Shown: positions 38,883 to 48,874, counted from the first letter of the stretch. The stretch: 64,000 nucleotides of DNA from Porphyrobacter sp. (GCA_017744315.1 JAGIBN010000006.1:149395-213394); one strand, 5' to 3'. The notes: generated by a model from the sequence alone, not told the origin. Numbers and translations are program-made.

Positions 38883-40433
38883 TCAGGTCCCGAGCGCGGG
38901 TTCCGCGGCCCTGATCCGCTCGATCAGCGCGCGATGCGACGGGAGATCCCGCGCCGCCATGTCCCCGAAATGGCGGATGCGTTCGAAGATCTTCTGCGCC
39001 TCGTCAGTGTGCGGAAACTCCTCCCGCACCGGCGACAGGTCCGTGCGGAAGCCCATGCCGTAGAGGATGTACTGGTAGTTGAAGAACGCGAAGCTCTCAT
39101 GATCGAGCACGAAGTCGAAACGGCTCGGCGGCCGATACCGCCACTGGTCGAGCAGATCCTGCAGCCGGTCGGGAATCGATGAGGCCTCGGCATTGTCGCG
39201 CCAGAACGGCTCCACCCGGCGGCTCAGGCAGTAGTGGAGCTTGAGGAACTTGATGATGCTCTCGTAGCGCGCGTTCATCAGCTCGTTGAAACGGCGCGCC
39301 GGGCCATCGGCCGGACCGTAGTGCGGGAAGAGCTCGGCGATCATCGCCACGGCCGCCTCGATCATCACCAGGCCGGTCGATTCAAGCGGCTCGAGGAAGC
39401 CTCCGGCCAGCCCGACAGCGACGCAGTTCTTCTCCCACGGACGCGTGCGATAGCCGGCGCGGAAGGGGATCGATCGCGACGCCACCTCCAGGCTGCGACC
39501 GCCGGTGTAGCGCTCGAGCGTCTGCGATGCGGCATCATCGGACATGTGGGCGCTGGAATAGACGCAGCCCACCCCGTGCGCGCCGGACAGCCCGATGTCC
39601 CATATCCACCCGGCCTCGTGAGCGGAGGCAACCGTGTAACTGCGCAGCGGCGAGCCCTCTTCATCGTAAGGCAGCTTGCAGGCGAGCGCCCGGTCGGTGA
39701 ACAGGACATCGCCCACCTCCTTGAACGGCACGCCCAGCGCGCCGTCGATAAGCTCGGCGCGGAAGCCTGAGCAGTCGACGTAAAGGTCGGCTTTCAGATC
39801 GCCGTGCTCGCGCGTCACGACGTGATCGATCGCGCCGGTGACGGGATCGAGTTCGACCCCGGTCATCAGGCCCTGCAGGTGGTGCACGCCCTGGGCGCGG
39901 GCATGCTCCGACAGCACTTCGGCCACTCGCGCGGCATCGAAGTGGTAGGCGTAGTTAAGCGGTCCGGCGAAGTCGCCCTCATCCGCACCCTTGGGCGCGC
40001 GTCCGGCCTCCGCAACGCGGTTCTGGATCGACATGACCTCGGCAAACGGCGCCCGCGTGCGTTCGTCCTGGAGCAGCCAGTAGGAGACGAGGCTGTAGCC
40101 TTCGGCGTGGAACGGCGCTTCGAACGGGTGGAGGAAATGCTCCTCCCGCCCGGCAGCTGGCGTCTCCACCCAGTTGTCGAAGCGGATGCCCTGCTTGAAC
40201 GTGGCCGAAGTCGCGCGGACGAACCGGGCCTCGTCGATACCGATGTAGCGCAGGGTGTTGCGGATCGTCGGGAAGGTACCCTCGCCGACACCGATGATGC
40301 CGATCTCCGGGGATTCGAGCACGGTGATGCGGATGCGGGGGTTGCGCGCCACATCGAAGAACCGCGCGAGATAGGCGGCCGTCAGCCACCCCGCGGTTCC
40401 GCCGCCCACGATCAGGATCGAGCGCTCAGCCAT
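38883..40433 (-). CDS. Flavin-dependent tryptophan-halogenase-family protein
   Basis: 516 residues. FAD-binding GGGTAGW is at residues 10-16. Lys80 (TATFKQG) matches the catalytic lysine that forms the chloramine in PrnA, and LEPLESTGL contains the partner glutamate. The WxWxIP signature reads WIWDIG, with Gly replacing Pro. These enzymes chlorinate or brominate indoles or phenols using reduced flavin from a separate reductase; none is encoded nearby. It stands alone, convergent with the porin gene. In sphingomonads such genes are often linked to TonB receptors, and one lies 2 kb away. Confidence 0.85.
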   Translation of the reverse strand: MAERSILIVGGGTAGWLTAAYLARFFDVARNPRIRITVLESPEIGIIGVGEGTFPTIRNTLRYIGIDEARFVRATSATFKQGIRFDNWVETPAAGREEHFLHPFEAPFHAEGYSLVSYWLLQDERTRAPFAEVMSIQNRVAEAGRAPKGADEGDFAGPLNYAYHFDAARVAEVLSEHARAQGVHHLQGLMTGVELDPVTGAIDHVVTREHGDLKADLYVDCSGFRAELIDGALGVPFKEVGDVLFTDRALACKLPYDEEGSPLRSYTVASAHEAGWIWDIGLSGAHGVGCVYSSAHMSDDAASQTLERYTGGRSLEVASRSIPFRAGYRTRPWEKNCVAVGLAGGFLEPLESTGLVMIEAAVAMIAELFPHYGPADGPARRFNELMNARYESIIKFLKLHYCLSRRVEPFWRDNAEASSIPDRLQDLLDQWRYRPPSRFDFVLDHESFAFFNYQYILYGMGFRTDLSPVREEFPHTDEAQKIFERIRHFGDMAARDLPSHRALIERIRAAEPALGT

Positions 40434-40575
40434 CGCACCGACATAGCCTTGCCGGCTTCACGGCGACAAGCGATCGTCCGCGCTTATCCTCTCGGCAGGT
40501 TCACCGCGATGCCCGGAAGAGAAGAAGTCGGAACGCGAGGTCAGGCATCTCAATATCAGACGTCCGCCAAAGACA

Positions 40576-40824
40576 TCAATTAGCTCCTGAGCCGATGCGG
40601 CGGCCGACAAAGAAACTGGTACCTGACATTTTCTCGGCATTACCGCGGTTAGACTCTTTACGAGCAAAACCTGTTTCGCGTTTTACTATTACCCAATTTT
40701 GCCCGAACGCACGCTTTCTCGAATGGAGAATCTTGTGAACTTCAGGATTGAAGGAGTATCTATTTTCGATTTCCATGAGATGGTTAATAATGTCTAAACC
40801 AGGGAAATCATTAGGTAGATACAC
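40576..40824 (-). other. Orphan ORF in an AT-rich 577-nt gap (40434-41010)
   Basis: An 82-codon frame, starting at a GTG right after an in-frame stop, lies in the most AT-rich stretch of the window (about 40580-40860). The translation (starting YLPNDFPGLDIINHLMEI) matches no family I recognise. Its base composition is unlike both neighbours, so it may be a remnant of a transferred gene or a non-coding regulatory region. The rest of the gap holds the halogenase upstream region and nothing else I can identify. Confidence 0.25.
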
Positions 40825-41010
40825 TTAAAGATAGCGCCCTCACCGCAAACTTAGCTGTTGATTAAGCGCAGTTTGCGTTTGACTTCCAAGCCCCGCCCGA
40901 CCGGACAGCTTGGATTCTCGCCGCGATGCCCACCGGTTCGACTCGCTCATTGCTTGCGCAGAGGGCCGATCCACGGCACCATTGCGCCCTACAGCAAGAG
41001 GATGCGCCGC

Positions 41011-41571
41011 ATGAACTGGAAGGTGCAAACGGTGCTGGCCGGCGTCTTGGCCGCACTTGGGCTTTACGTGCTGTTCAACCCTGTAACCGTAACCGGCCTG
41101 GTGATGGGTGTGATCCCCTGGCTGCTGCTCGGTGCGGGCGCGATCTATCTGCTGGGGGTGATCTTCAGGAAGCGACGGCGGCCGATCACGATGATCCTGC
41201 CGGGTCTGGTCGGCGTGTTCCTGGTCTATGCCGGGCTGAGCATGAAGCTGGGCGATCCGCGCACGGTCGGGCCGATCGACATTTCGTTCATTCTCTCGCT
41301 GCTGCTGATCGGCGGCGGCATCGCCAAGCTCGCCTCGATCGCGGAGGTGCGCAAGTCGCGCTACTTCCCGGCCTTCCTCGGCTCGGGCGTGCTTTCGGTG
41401 GTGATGGGCCTGGTGGTGCTGTTCAACTGGGCCGCGGTGTCGGACGGATTTCTCGGCGTCGTGCTCGGCCTGGAACTGATTGCCGACGGCGCGTTCCTTG
41501 GCGCCTTCGCCTTCCGCGACAAGGATAATGAGGAACACAAGGAAGCCCTGGGCCTAAGCCCCGGCGGCTGA
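41011..41571 (+). CDS. HdeD-like DUF308 membrane protein
   Basis: 186 residues from the ATG at 41011 (AGAGGA upstream; 41002 is also possible). Six short membrane segments in two similar halves are visible, with loops such as FRKRRRPIT and EVRKSRY, typical of HdeD/DUF308 proteins linked to acid or envelope stress. It is a single gene after the AT-rich gap, with no partner. Confidence 0.78.
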   Translation: MNWKVQTVLAGVLAALGLYVLFNPVTVTGLVMGVIPWLLLGAGAIYLLGVIFRKRRRPITMILPGLVGVFLVYAGLSMKLGDPRTVGPIDISFILSLLLIGGGIAKLASIAEVRKSRYFPAFLGSGVLSVVMGLVVLFNWAAVSDGFLGVVLGLELIADGAFLGAFAFRDKDNEEHKEALGLSPGG

Positions 41572-41737
41572 TCTTTCGCCTACACCACGCCCCGGCGCGC
41601 GGGCCTCGACCAGGCTAAAGACCGGGGAAACCCCGATAGACAGCGCCCGGTTTCGGGTGCCCTATTTCCACCTGTCATAGCTCGGTAAAGCCGAGGATTT
41701 GTGCGGATTTCACCGCGAGGACAGGAAGGAGCTGGCT

Positions 41738-42325
41738 ATGCGGGTGATGGTTGGGCGCGTCGTTGTTGGAAGCCTGCTTGCGATGCTCGTCATGCTGCCG
41801 GCCGCAAGCGCGCAGGAGCAGCCCGAAGCGATGTCCAACCGGCCACCCCAAGGCGGAGGCGGGCTCGAGGCCATCGTGCATCGCGACACCTTCTTCAGTG
41901 GACCGTTCCTGTCGGTGAGACAGGCAACGCCCGACCTGAGGCCTGGGTGGGACATCCGCTCGATCCGCGTGCGCAGCGGCGAGTGGCAGATCTGCACGGG
42001 CCGCAACTACACCGGAACTTGCCGGACGATCGACCGCGACTTGCCGACGATCCCCAACCAGTTCCGCACGATCCAGTCGATGCGCCCCACGGGCGGTTTC
42101 GGCACCGGCGTCGGCAATTCGCTGCGCGGCGCCACGGCCGAATTCTTCCCCGCCCCGATGCGCAACGGCGACCGCATCCCCTGCCAGAACGCAAGCTGCG
42201 CCCGCACCCAGGCCAACCAGTTCTGCCGCTCGGTAGGCTGGGTCATCTCACGCAGCCAGGCGCTGGATAACGTCGGCGGGCGGAGCGTGGTGGCCGACGT
42301 GCTTTGCGCGCGGAATGTGTTCTGA
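41738..42325 (+). CDS. Secreted beta/gamma-crystallin-like protein
   Basis: 195 residues from the ATG at 41738 (AGGAAGGAG upstream), with a signal peptide (ending PAASA). The mature part has a crystallin-type Greek-key segment (FSGPFLSVRQATPDL; SGEWQICTGRNYTGTCRTI), as in the I36 inhibitor / beta-gamma-crystallin family. A C-terminal cysteine-rich region follows (PCQNASCARTQANQFC). It is likely a disulfide-stabilised periplasmic or cell-surface protein, function unknown. Confidence 0.65.
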   Translation: MRVMVGRVVVGSLLAMLVMLPAASAQEQPEAMSNRPPQGGGGLEAIVHRDTFFSGPFLSVRQATPDLRPGWDIRSIRVRSGEWQICTGRNYTGTCRTIDRDLPTIPNQFRTIQSMRPTGGFGTGVGNSLRGATAEFFPAPMRNGDRIPCQNASCARTQANQFCRSVGWVISRSQALDNVGGRSVVADVLCARNVF

Positions 42326-42333
42326 GGGTTGAT

Positions 42334-42373
42334 AAAAAAGGAGGGACGACAGTCTGCTACTGCCGCCCCTCCC
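42334..42373 (-). terminator. Rho-independent terminator of the TonB receptor gene
   Basis: On the - strand GGAGGGGCGGCAG pairs with CTGTCGTCCCTCC (two G-U pairs) around a 7-nt loop and is followed by TTTTTT. It lies 20 nt after the receptor stop codon and faces the end of the convergent crystallin-like gene. Confidence 0.85.
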
Positions 42374-42392
42374 TCAACTTCAAATGCGCGAC

Positions 42393-45329
42393 TTAGAACG
42401 TCAAGCGGACACCTGTGTAATAGCGCCGTCCGAACACATCGTAGACATCGGCGGCGGTGTCGGTTCCCGTGGAATTGAATGACGAGCCAGACAGAATGTT
42501 TGGCGCGTCGTTATCAAGGACGTTATCGATGCCAAAGAAGATCTCGAACTTGTCCGATGCCCTGACGCGGACTTGCGTGTCGAGGTAGAATTCGGCTGGA
42601 ATCTTGATCGTGTCGATGGGATCACCCGGGTCGTAGATCTGGTCGTCTTCAAGCGACCGACCGATGTAGGTTCCGGTCAACGACCAGCTGACATTGTCGA
42701 CTGAGTAGACGGCGTTCGCGGTAAACCGATCGGTCGCAGTCCCGATTTCGCCCGCGAAAGCATCCTTCGCCGCACCTGGAACCGGGGTCAAATATCCCTT
42801 TACAAGGTGAGTATAGGCAACCCGAAGGCCGAGATTGTCGCCGTCGAATGCCCCGATAGGTGCACTCCAGTTCAACACTGCATCGATGCCCGAGACCTTC
42901 AGCTTGCCGCCGTTGACCAGCGGAGCATCGACAAACTCAAGCGATCCGGAGCTGTTGACCGGGGTCGCTCCCGCACGGCGATCGATAAGATCGCAGAATT
43001 CCGCAACTCCTTCATTATAGCACTGTTGCAGAATGAAGTTACGCGGCGGCGCGACGATCGCATCGTCCACTCCGATGTTGAAGTAATCGACTGAAAGCTG
43101 CAGTCGCCGCAGAAATCCATCGAGATGGCGAGGGGCAAAAACGGCCCCTACCGTCCACGACGTCGACTTTTCTTCGGCAAGGTGGGGATTGCCGCTGTTG
43201 AAGCCGCTGACGCCCTGCTTGTCGAGCTGTGTCACCAGGAATGAACCGTTCGCGTTGATGTTGTCCATCACGCCCGGCGCCGCCCGGCATCGATCACCCA
43301 AGTCTCCGCCACCGGCGGCAGTGATGCCTTCGCACGGATCGCTGATACCGGAAGGAAAGGTCTGCGAAGGGCCGGTGAAGAGCTCTCCGATGTTTGGCGC
43401 GCGGACCGAACGAGCGTAAGTGCCGCGGAAGCGCACGCCCTCAAGGGGTTCCCAGTCTCCGCCCACGTTGTAGGTATAGATCGTGCCGACTGTCGAGTAA
43501 TCGGAAACACGGCCCGCCGCGCGCAAGTTGAGGCTATGAAACCCCGGCGTGTCTGCCAGGATCGGGATATTCACCTCGCCGTAGAGTTCCTTCACATCGA
43601 ACGAACCCGCCGTATCCGGAATGGCGTTGCCGGCATTCAGGCCAGCGTTTGTCAACGCGTCGTTGTTCTCCTGGCTGGTTTCGCGCCGATACTCGGCACC
43701 GATCGCCACGCCCAAGGGGCCGGCCGGCAGCTGGAACAATTCACCCGACAAGTTTGCCTGAACTTGTTGCTGGGTAATGCGGGTCTGCAGGGTCTGTTCA
43801 GCCCGGACATAAGCTGCGGCTTCGGGTGTGATCGTATTGAAACCGAACAGGTTGATCGGCACACAACCCTGCGCCCGCGCAGTAGCGTCGGCACAGATTA
43901 CTTCGGTGATGTTGCCGTCCTGATCGAGGTCATTGATATCTTCGATCGCGCGGAGCGCATTGGCAAAGTTCAGAACGTTGACCTGGCCGTTCGAAGTCTG
44001 GGCTTCGGTCGTACGGCCGTAATTGTAGCTCACGTCCCATTTGAAGTCGTTAAACACTTCACCATCGAGACCGACGACGAACCGGTACAGATCGCGATTG
44101 CTGGAGCCGTTCCGGGTGCTGAGATCCGACAGACGACGGGCGAAAGTGTAGTCCCGCAGTCCATCACCATCGAGATCGGTGGCGCTATCCACGATCTCTT
44201 GCGGCACATAGGGGTTCACCATCGTGACGCCGCCAACCACGGTCTCCAGCGGAACCAGACCGCCGCTCGCCGGGAAGATGTCGTCCGATGCCAGGGCGAA
44301 GGGTTCAATCATTCGCGAAGCGCGCGTGTTGGCATACGTCCCTTCGGCGAAGAACCGGACGGAATCGGTCAATTCGTAGTGACCGCGCGTGGCGAAGAGG
44401 TAACGCTCAACCGGCACCGCAATCGTGCGATAGAACTGACGATTGAAACCGTTGACCCCGGAACTGGTCCAGTCGATCAGGTTGTTGTTGCTGTCGAAAG
44501 TGAAGTCCCCGTTCTCGGTCTGAAAGCGACCCTGCGGAGCAAAGCCCGAGAGTGCACCCTCAACAGGTGTACTGTAGTCCGCCGGATCGCCAGTTACGAA
44601 GAAGAACTTGTCTACATCGTCGAGCGAGGTGTTGCGGCGTTGGCGTGAAAAAACGCCCTGCTCCTTCGAGTAGCCAAGATGGACCATGACGTTGCCGCGG
44701 TCGTCGGCGAAATTGCCACCCCAGGTCCCATTCAACTGATAGCGTTCGTCATCACCCTGTTCGGTGATGCCCGACTGGGCATTGATTTCGAGCCCTTCGA
44801 AATCATCCTTGTAGATGAAGTTCACCACGCCAGCCACGGCGTCTGACCCGTAGAGCGAGGATGACCCCCCAGTCAGAACGTCAACGCGCTTGATGAACGG
44901 GGTCGGGATGACATTGAGGTCGACTGTTGCCGAACCAGGAAGTCCAGCAACAACGCGGCGACCATCGATCAGGACCAGCGTGCGATCGGACCCCAGATCC
45001 CTCAGGTCGACGGTAGCTACACCTGCGCCGGAAGTAAGGAATGCCGAATTGGTGCGGCTGAGACCGGGGGTACCGAAGGCAGGATTTTCCAGGAGTAGTT
45101 CCTGGACGTTGACCGCACCCGAATTGCTGATCGCTTCCGAATCGAGGATTTGTACGGGAGCGACAGACGTCACGGCCGGCGAGGCAATCCGTGATCCGGT
45201 AACGATGATCTCCTCGCCATCACCCTCACCCTGGGTCAGGTCGATTTCCTGCGCGAACGCCGGTTGCGATAAGAGCGCGGCCAGGCCCAGAGCCGCCGTG
45301 CTGGCTAGAAACGAATGCAATGACCTCAT
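42393..45329 (-). CDS. Large TonB-dependent receptor
   Basis: 978 residues from the ATG at 45329, with a signal peptide (ending QPAFAQ). A TonB-box-like EEIIVTGSRI comes next, then a plug (VDLRDLGSDRTLVLIDGRR; DVLTGGSSSLYGSDAVAG) and a barrel ending YYTGVRLTF. The segment VRAPNIGELFTG resembles the partial receptor at 62711-64000, so they are paralogues of the sphingomonad receptor type used for oligosaccharides, peptides or aromatics. No linked hydrolase or transporter indicates the ligand. G+C looks lower than in the genes to the left. Confidence 0.9.
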   Translation of the reverse strand: MRSLHSFLASTAALGLAALLSQPAFAQEIDLTQGEGDGEEIIVTGSRIASPAVTSVAPVQILDSEAISNSGAVNVQELLLENPAFGTPGLSRTNSAFLTSGAGVATVDLRDLGSDRTLVLIDGRRVVAGLPGSATVDLNVIPTPFIKRVDVLTGGSSSLYGSDAVAGVVNFIYKDDFEGLEINAQSGITEQGDDERYQLNGTWGGNFADDRGNVMVHLGYSKEQGVFSRQRRNTSLDDVDKFFFVTGDPADYSTPVEGALSGFAPQGRFQTENGDFTFDSNNNLIDWTSSGVNGFNRQFYRTIAVPVERYLFATRGHYELTDSVRFFAEGTYANTRASRMIEPFALASDDIFPASGGLVPLETVVGGVTMVNPYVPQEIVDSATDLDGDGLRDYTFARRLSDLSTRNGSSNRDLYRFVVGLDGEVFNDFKWDVSYNYGRTTEAQTSNGQVNVLNFANALRAIEDINDLDQDGNITEVICADATARAQGCVPINLFGFNTITPEAAAYVRAEQTLQTRITQQQVQANLSGELFQLPAGPLGVAIGAEYRRETSQENNDALTNAGLNAGNAIPDTAGSFDVKELYGEVNIPILADTPGFHSLNLRAAGRVSDYSTVGTIYTYNVGGDWEPLEGVRFRGTYARSVRAPNIGELFTGPSQTFPSGISDPCEGITAAGGGDLGDRCRAAPGVMDNINANGSFLVTQLDKQGVSGFNSGNPHLAEEKSTSWTVGAVFAPRHLDGFLRRLQLSVDYFNIGVDDAIVAPPRNFILQQCYNEGVAEFCDLIDRRAGATPVNSSGSLEFVDAPLVNGGKLKVSGIDAVLNWSAPIGAFDGDNLGLRVAYTHLVKGYLTPVPGAAKDAFAGEIGTATDRFTANAVYSVDNVSWSLTGTYIGRSLEDDQIYDPGDPIDTIKIPAEFYLDTQVRVRASDKFEIFFGIDNVLDNDAPNILSGSSFNSTGTDTAADVYDVFGRRYYTGVRLTF

Positions 45330-45398
45330 GGTACTCAGTCCCTGTCCTCGGCGACGTAATTCGCGCGCCTTCACAGGGGCCAAAAGGCCGTTGGTATC

Positions 45399-45416
45399 CT
45401 ACGAAACAATACGTAG
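45399..45416. promoter_or_regulatory. Inverted CTACG/CGTAG motif upstream of TonB receptor
   Basis: CTACG, an 8-base AT-rich spacer, then CGTAG. The right half reads ATACGTAG. Similar TACGTAG elements occur before the pilin gene at 60979-61011. The site lies 70 nt before the receptor start in the 212-nt gap to the usher gene. It may bind a LuxR/NarL-type regulator; this is tentative. Confidence 0.35.
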
Positions 45417-45541
45417 ATTCCGAAGGGATCGGCTGGGCGAGCGCGGCCTTCGAGGGCGAGCGCTTCGCCTACGTGTCTGGTTCTATCGGCCTTTCCGAAA
45501 CACCTGTGGCGGAGATGCAACCGTCCTGGCGGTTGGGCCGT

Positions 45542-48031
45542 TCAGCCCCCGGGCCGCAGCTCGCCCAGGCGGACGATCTCTTCGTCGGCGGGGATCTCGA
45601 TCTCGTAGGCCGTACCCTCGGCGCCGACCAGTTCGATTCTCCAGCGGCCGGGCGCGAGGCCGACTAGGCCGAAGCGGCCGTCGCGGTTGGTGAACAGCGC
45701 GACGGGCTCGCGGTCCGGGTGGGCGAGCTCTCGGGCGGTGCCGGAGACGAGCGAGACCGGCTGGCCTGCGGCGTCGAGCAGGCGGCCGGTGGCGCTGACG
45801 TTGTAGTCGGAGCCGACGGTCAGCAGGTATCCTGCGCGGTAGGGCGGGAACAGGCGGAACGCGCCGGCTCCGAGATCCAGGTTGATCGGGGCCTCTGGTG
45901 CCGAAATGATCAGCGAGCGGTCGCTGTAGCTGCTCAGCGAGGGCTGCAGCGCGGTGCCGAGGACGCCGGTGCTGGCGGCGGCGGAATCGCCTGTGGGGTC
46001 GACGAGGATCTCGTTGTCGCGGATCGCGCGGTGGGCTTTGACGAGGGCGAAGGCGTCATAGACCGGACGGCCGACGGTGAACGCCCCGTCCGCCATCGCG
46101 ACCGAGGTGCCGAAGCGTAGCGAGCTGCGCTGGCCGGTCGAGGCGCCGAGGTCGCGTTCGAAGATGCCGAAGTGGCTGAAGCCGAGTTCGGCACGGTTGC
46201 CGTAGTAGGTGGCGTTGACGCTGGCGCCGTTGCCGATGTCGCTGTGCTCGAGGTCGGCGTTGACGGTGTAGGAGCCGAGGCCGGTGCCGCCGAAGGTCTG
46301 GTACGAAACCCGCGCGCGGTTGTAGCGGCTGTCGTAGTCGCCCCGCAGGCTCGAGCGCCGGCCGAGGCGGTAGGTCAGCGACAGCAACGTGCCGACATTG
46401 GTGCCGCGGCGGTCCTTCTCGTAAGTCAGGTCGCCGGTGAAGCTGAGGTTGGGCGCGATGTTCCAGCTGACCATGCCGCGCAGGCTCTGCACGTCGGGCT
46501 CTTCGCCGCGGCCTTGCGAGTAGCGGGCGTCGATCCCGGCGTAGAGGTCGTAGGAGAGCGAGCGGCCATAGCTCGCACCGACGATCAGCGAGTAGGGATT
46601 TTCCGGAACGCGGATGCCGATGGGGGCGAAGTTCTTGCTGCGCGCCTCGACCGAGAAGGTCAGGGTGTCGGCCGCGATGCCGCCGTTGGCGAAGGTGCGC
46701 TGGAAGTTGAGCAGGCCGGCCCAGCCGCCGCCGACATCCTCCACATGCGAAGCCGAAGCGAGGCCGGCGAGCGAGCCGATCGGCGTCGCCAGGACCACCT
46801 CGCCGCCGCCCATCCAGCCGTGGGTGTCGGCCTGGAGGTTGGCGCCGAGCGTGAGGCGGTCGCTGATCCCTCGGCGGTAGAAGCCGGTGAAGGCCGGGGT
46901 GTCGCTGTAGACCGGGCCGTGGAACCCGAGCGGCGCGAGGGCGCCGGCGTAGAACGCGAATTCGCTGAGGCCCTCGGCGAGTTGGGCCTGGTCGAGGAAG
47001 ATGTCGAACTTGGCCCGCTCGGTGCGGCCGGTATCGTCGGTGATGGTGAGCTCGACGTTGTTGGACCCTTGGGCGAAGGGGAAGTCCTGCAAGTCGTAAG
47101 TGCCGGGGTCGAGCTCGATGCGGCGGACGAGCTGGCCGTTGATGCGCACCTCCACCATCGAGCGGCGGTCGAGCTGGAAGCTGCGGCTGCCGCGCGGGCG
47201 GATGATCGTCTGCGGGTCGAGGATCGAATAGCGGCGGCTGACACCGAGGCCGGCGATTTCGGGTGCGGCCTGGAAGCCATAGGCGACCGTGAGCTGGTCG
47301 CCGGCGGACCAGCGCACCAGGCGCTCGCGGTCGTCGTAGACCAGTCGGGTGCCGCGGCGCTGATAGTCGGCGCCGGGCGCGTCGGGCTGCAGGTTGAGCT
47401 CGCCTTCGAGGACCACGCCCTTCCAGCGCGCGGCTCCGTCGATGAACATGACCGGGGCGGAGACACCCTCATCAGCGCCATCCTGACCCTGCTGCACCCA
47501 GTCGACCGAGCCGCGCACATTGAGGTAGGCGCTGAACTTGGCCGGCTCCATGTAGTTCACCGTCCGCCCCGGACCATCGCCAAGGCCGATGACGCTGGCG
47601 GAGCGGCTTGAGGCGGCGATGGTCAGCTCCACCTGCAGCGTCTGCGGGTTGTAGCGGATGGTGATCCCGGCGCCGGTCAGGTCGGTGTTGGTCAGCCGAC
47701 CGTTCGCGGCGAGCCTGGAGCGCAGCACTTCGGCTGACGGGGCGCTCAGCCGCGGCTCGAGCAGCGCGAGCAGGCGGGCGGCCGAGAAGCTGGCGCTGCC
47801 GTCGGCGCCGAGCGTGAGCGTGGCATCGCCGAGGTAGGTCTCGCCGTCCATGATCGGCGCGGTGAGGACGACGGCGCGGCCGGAGGGATTGACCTGGTTG
47901 GCGGGCAGTTCGGGCGCGATCAGGATCACGCTCTCGGCCGGGGCACTGCCTTGCTGGGCTAGTGCGGCCTCACCGGCCAGAGTGCCGGCAAGGGCGAGTA
48001 GCCCGCCTGTCCAGAACCGAAGCCCCCCCAC
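45542..48031 (-). CDS. Outer-membrane usher of archaic chaperone-usher pilus, locus 1
   Basis: 829 residues, GTG start, signal peptide (ending EAALA). An N-terminal domain is followed by a barrel with the usher-type IDPGTYDLQDFPFAQGSNNVELTI and a C-terminal plug-like beta domain (GLAPGRWRIELVGAEG). It resembles CsuD-type ushers that secrete and assemble spore-coat-U pilins. It follows the chaperone gene with a 4-nt gap and is the last gene of pilus locus 1. Confidence 0.88.
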   Translation of the reverse strand: MGGLRFWTGGLLALAGTLAGEAALAQQGSAPAESVILIAPELPANQVNPSGRAVVLTAPIMDGETYLGDATLTLGADGSASFSAARLLALLEPRLSAPSAEVLRSRLAANGRLTNTDLTGAGITIRYNPQTLQVELTIAASSRSASVIGLGDGPGRTVNYMEPAKFSAYLNVRGSVDWVQQGQDGADEGVSAPVMFIDGAARWKGVVLEGELNLQPDAPGADYQRRGTRLVYDDRERLVRWSAGDQLTVAYGFQAAPEIAGLGVSRRYSILDPQTIIRPRGSRSFQLDRRSMVEVRINGQLVRRIELDPGTYDLQDFPFAQGSNNVELTITDDTGRTERAKFDIFLDQAQLAEGLSEFAFYAGALAPLGFHGPVYSDTPAFTGFYRRGISDRLTLGANLQADTHGWMGGGEVVLATPIGSLAGLASASHVEDVGGGWAGLLNFQRTFANGGIAADTLTFSVEARSKNFAPIGIRVPENPYSLIVGASYGRSLSYDLYAGIDARYSQGRGEEPDVQSLRGMVSWNIAPNLSFTGDLTYEKDRRGTNVGTLLSLTYRLGRRSSLRGDYDSRYNRARVSYQTFGGTGLGSYTVNADLEHSDIGNGASVNATYYGNRAELGFSHFGIFERDLGASTGQRSSLRFGTSVAMADGAFTVGRPVYDAFALVKAHRAIRDNEILVDPTGDSAAASTGVLGTALQPSLSSYSDRSLIISAPEAPINLDLGAGAFRLFPPYRAGYLLTVGSDYNVSATGRLLDAAGQPVSLVSGTARELAHPDREPVALFTNRDGRFGLVGLAPGRWRIELVGAEGTAYEIEIPADEEIVRLGELRPGG

Positions 48032-48035
48032 GGCG

Positions 48036-48812
48036 TCAGGAGTCTGGGGTGTACCGAACCGTCACGGTCCCTTCGGCCGAGGGGAGAGGCATGGGAAGCG
48101 TGATGCGCCGGCTCTGCATGCCGCCGATCAGGCCATAGCCGAGCGATTGCTGGAATTGCGGGCCGGTCACCTCCTGGCGGAACAGCTCCTGCCCGCCGGG
48201 TCCGCGCTGCACGATCTCGAGCCGGCCGCGCGACAGGTAGCCGTGAGCGCCCGAGGCGTTGGTCGCCACGATGACGGGGACAGGCTTGCCTTCGGCGTCG
48301 CGGCCAATCTCGGCGGAGGAAATGGTGATCGAGGGCCGGGCACCGTTAGGCGCGACGCTGACCAGGACCTGGAAGTTGTAGAGCAGCTGGATATTGGCCG
48401 CGCCCTCCTCGGTCTGGACCGGGAGCTGCGAGACGGTGACGTAGAAGTGCTTGCTCTTGGCCAGCTCCGGATCGCCGACGTACTGGACGCGGAAATTCTG
48501 CCGCTCGCCCGGCTGGATCACCGCTTGCGGCGGGAACACCGCTAGCTCGCCGGTATCCTCTCCGGTGGCGTGGACGCCGTCTTCGGTGAGTTCGAGCGAC
48601 TGCATGGTCAGCTCGACGGCCAGCGGACGGTCGAAGGTGTTTTCGACGATGATGACTTCGCTCATCGAACGGCCGGCGGTCGCCAGGTCGATCACGACCG
48701 GCTGGACGGTCATGGCCTCGGCCGTGATGGGGGCCGTGATGGAAGCGGTCAGGCTGGCCGCGGCGGCAATGCCGAGGGCCAGGGATCGCATTTTACGATT
48801 CAGTGCGTGCAT
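48036..48812 (-). CDS. Periplasmic pilus chaperone, locus 1
   Basis: 258 residues after a strong AGGAGGGAAG ribosome-binding site, with a signal peptide (about residues 1-33). Two immunoglobulin-like domains are present: the first holds AVFPPQAVIQPGERQNFRVQY, the typical FimC/PapD strand with the conserved basic residue. It would donate a strand to pilins and hand them to the usher encoded next. Confidence 0.88.
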   Translation of the reverse strand: MHALNRKMRSLALGIAAAASLTASITAPITAEAMTVQPVVIDLATAGRSMSEVIIVENTFDRPLAVELTMQSLELTEDGVHATGEDTGELAVFPPQAVIQPGERQNFRVQYVGDPELAKSKHFYVTVSQLPVQTEEGAANIQLLYNFQVLVSVAPNGARPSITISSAEIGRDAEGKPVPVIVATNASGAHGYLSRGRLEIVQRGPGGQELFRQEVTGPQFQQSLGYGLIGGMQSRRITLPMPLPSAEGTVTVRYTPDS

Positions 48813-48874
48813 GGCTTCCCTCCTGTTCCCCGCGGCCCACGGACTAAGAATGCCGTAGCCTGCAGCTTGTGCCC

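Noticed and set aside
40458..40667. Second small - strand frame upstream of the halogenase
   Set aside because: It has no ribosome-binding site or recognisable domain and overlaps the AT-rich orphan frame in another frame.
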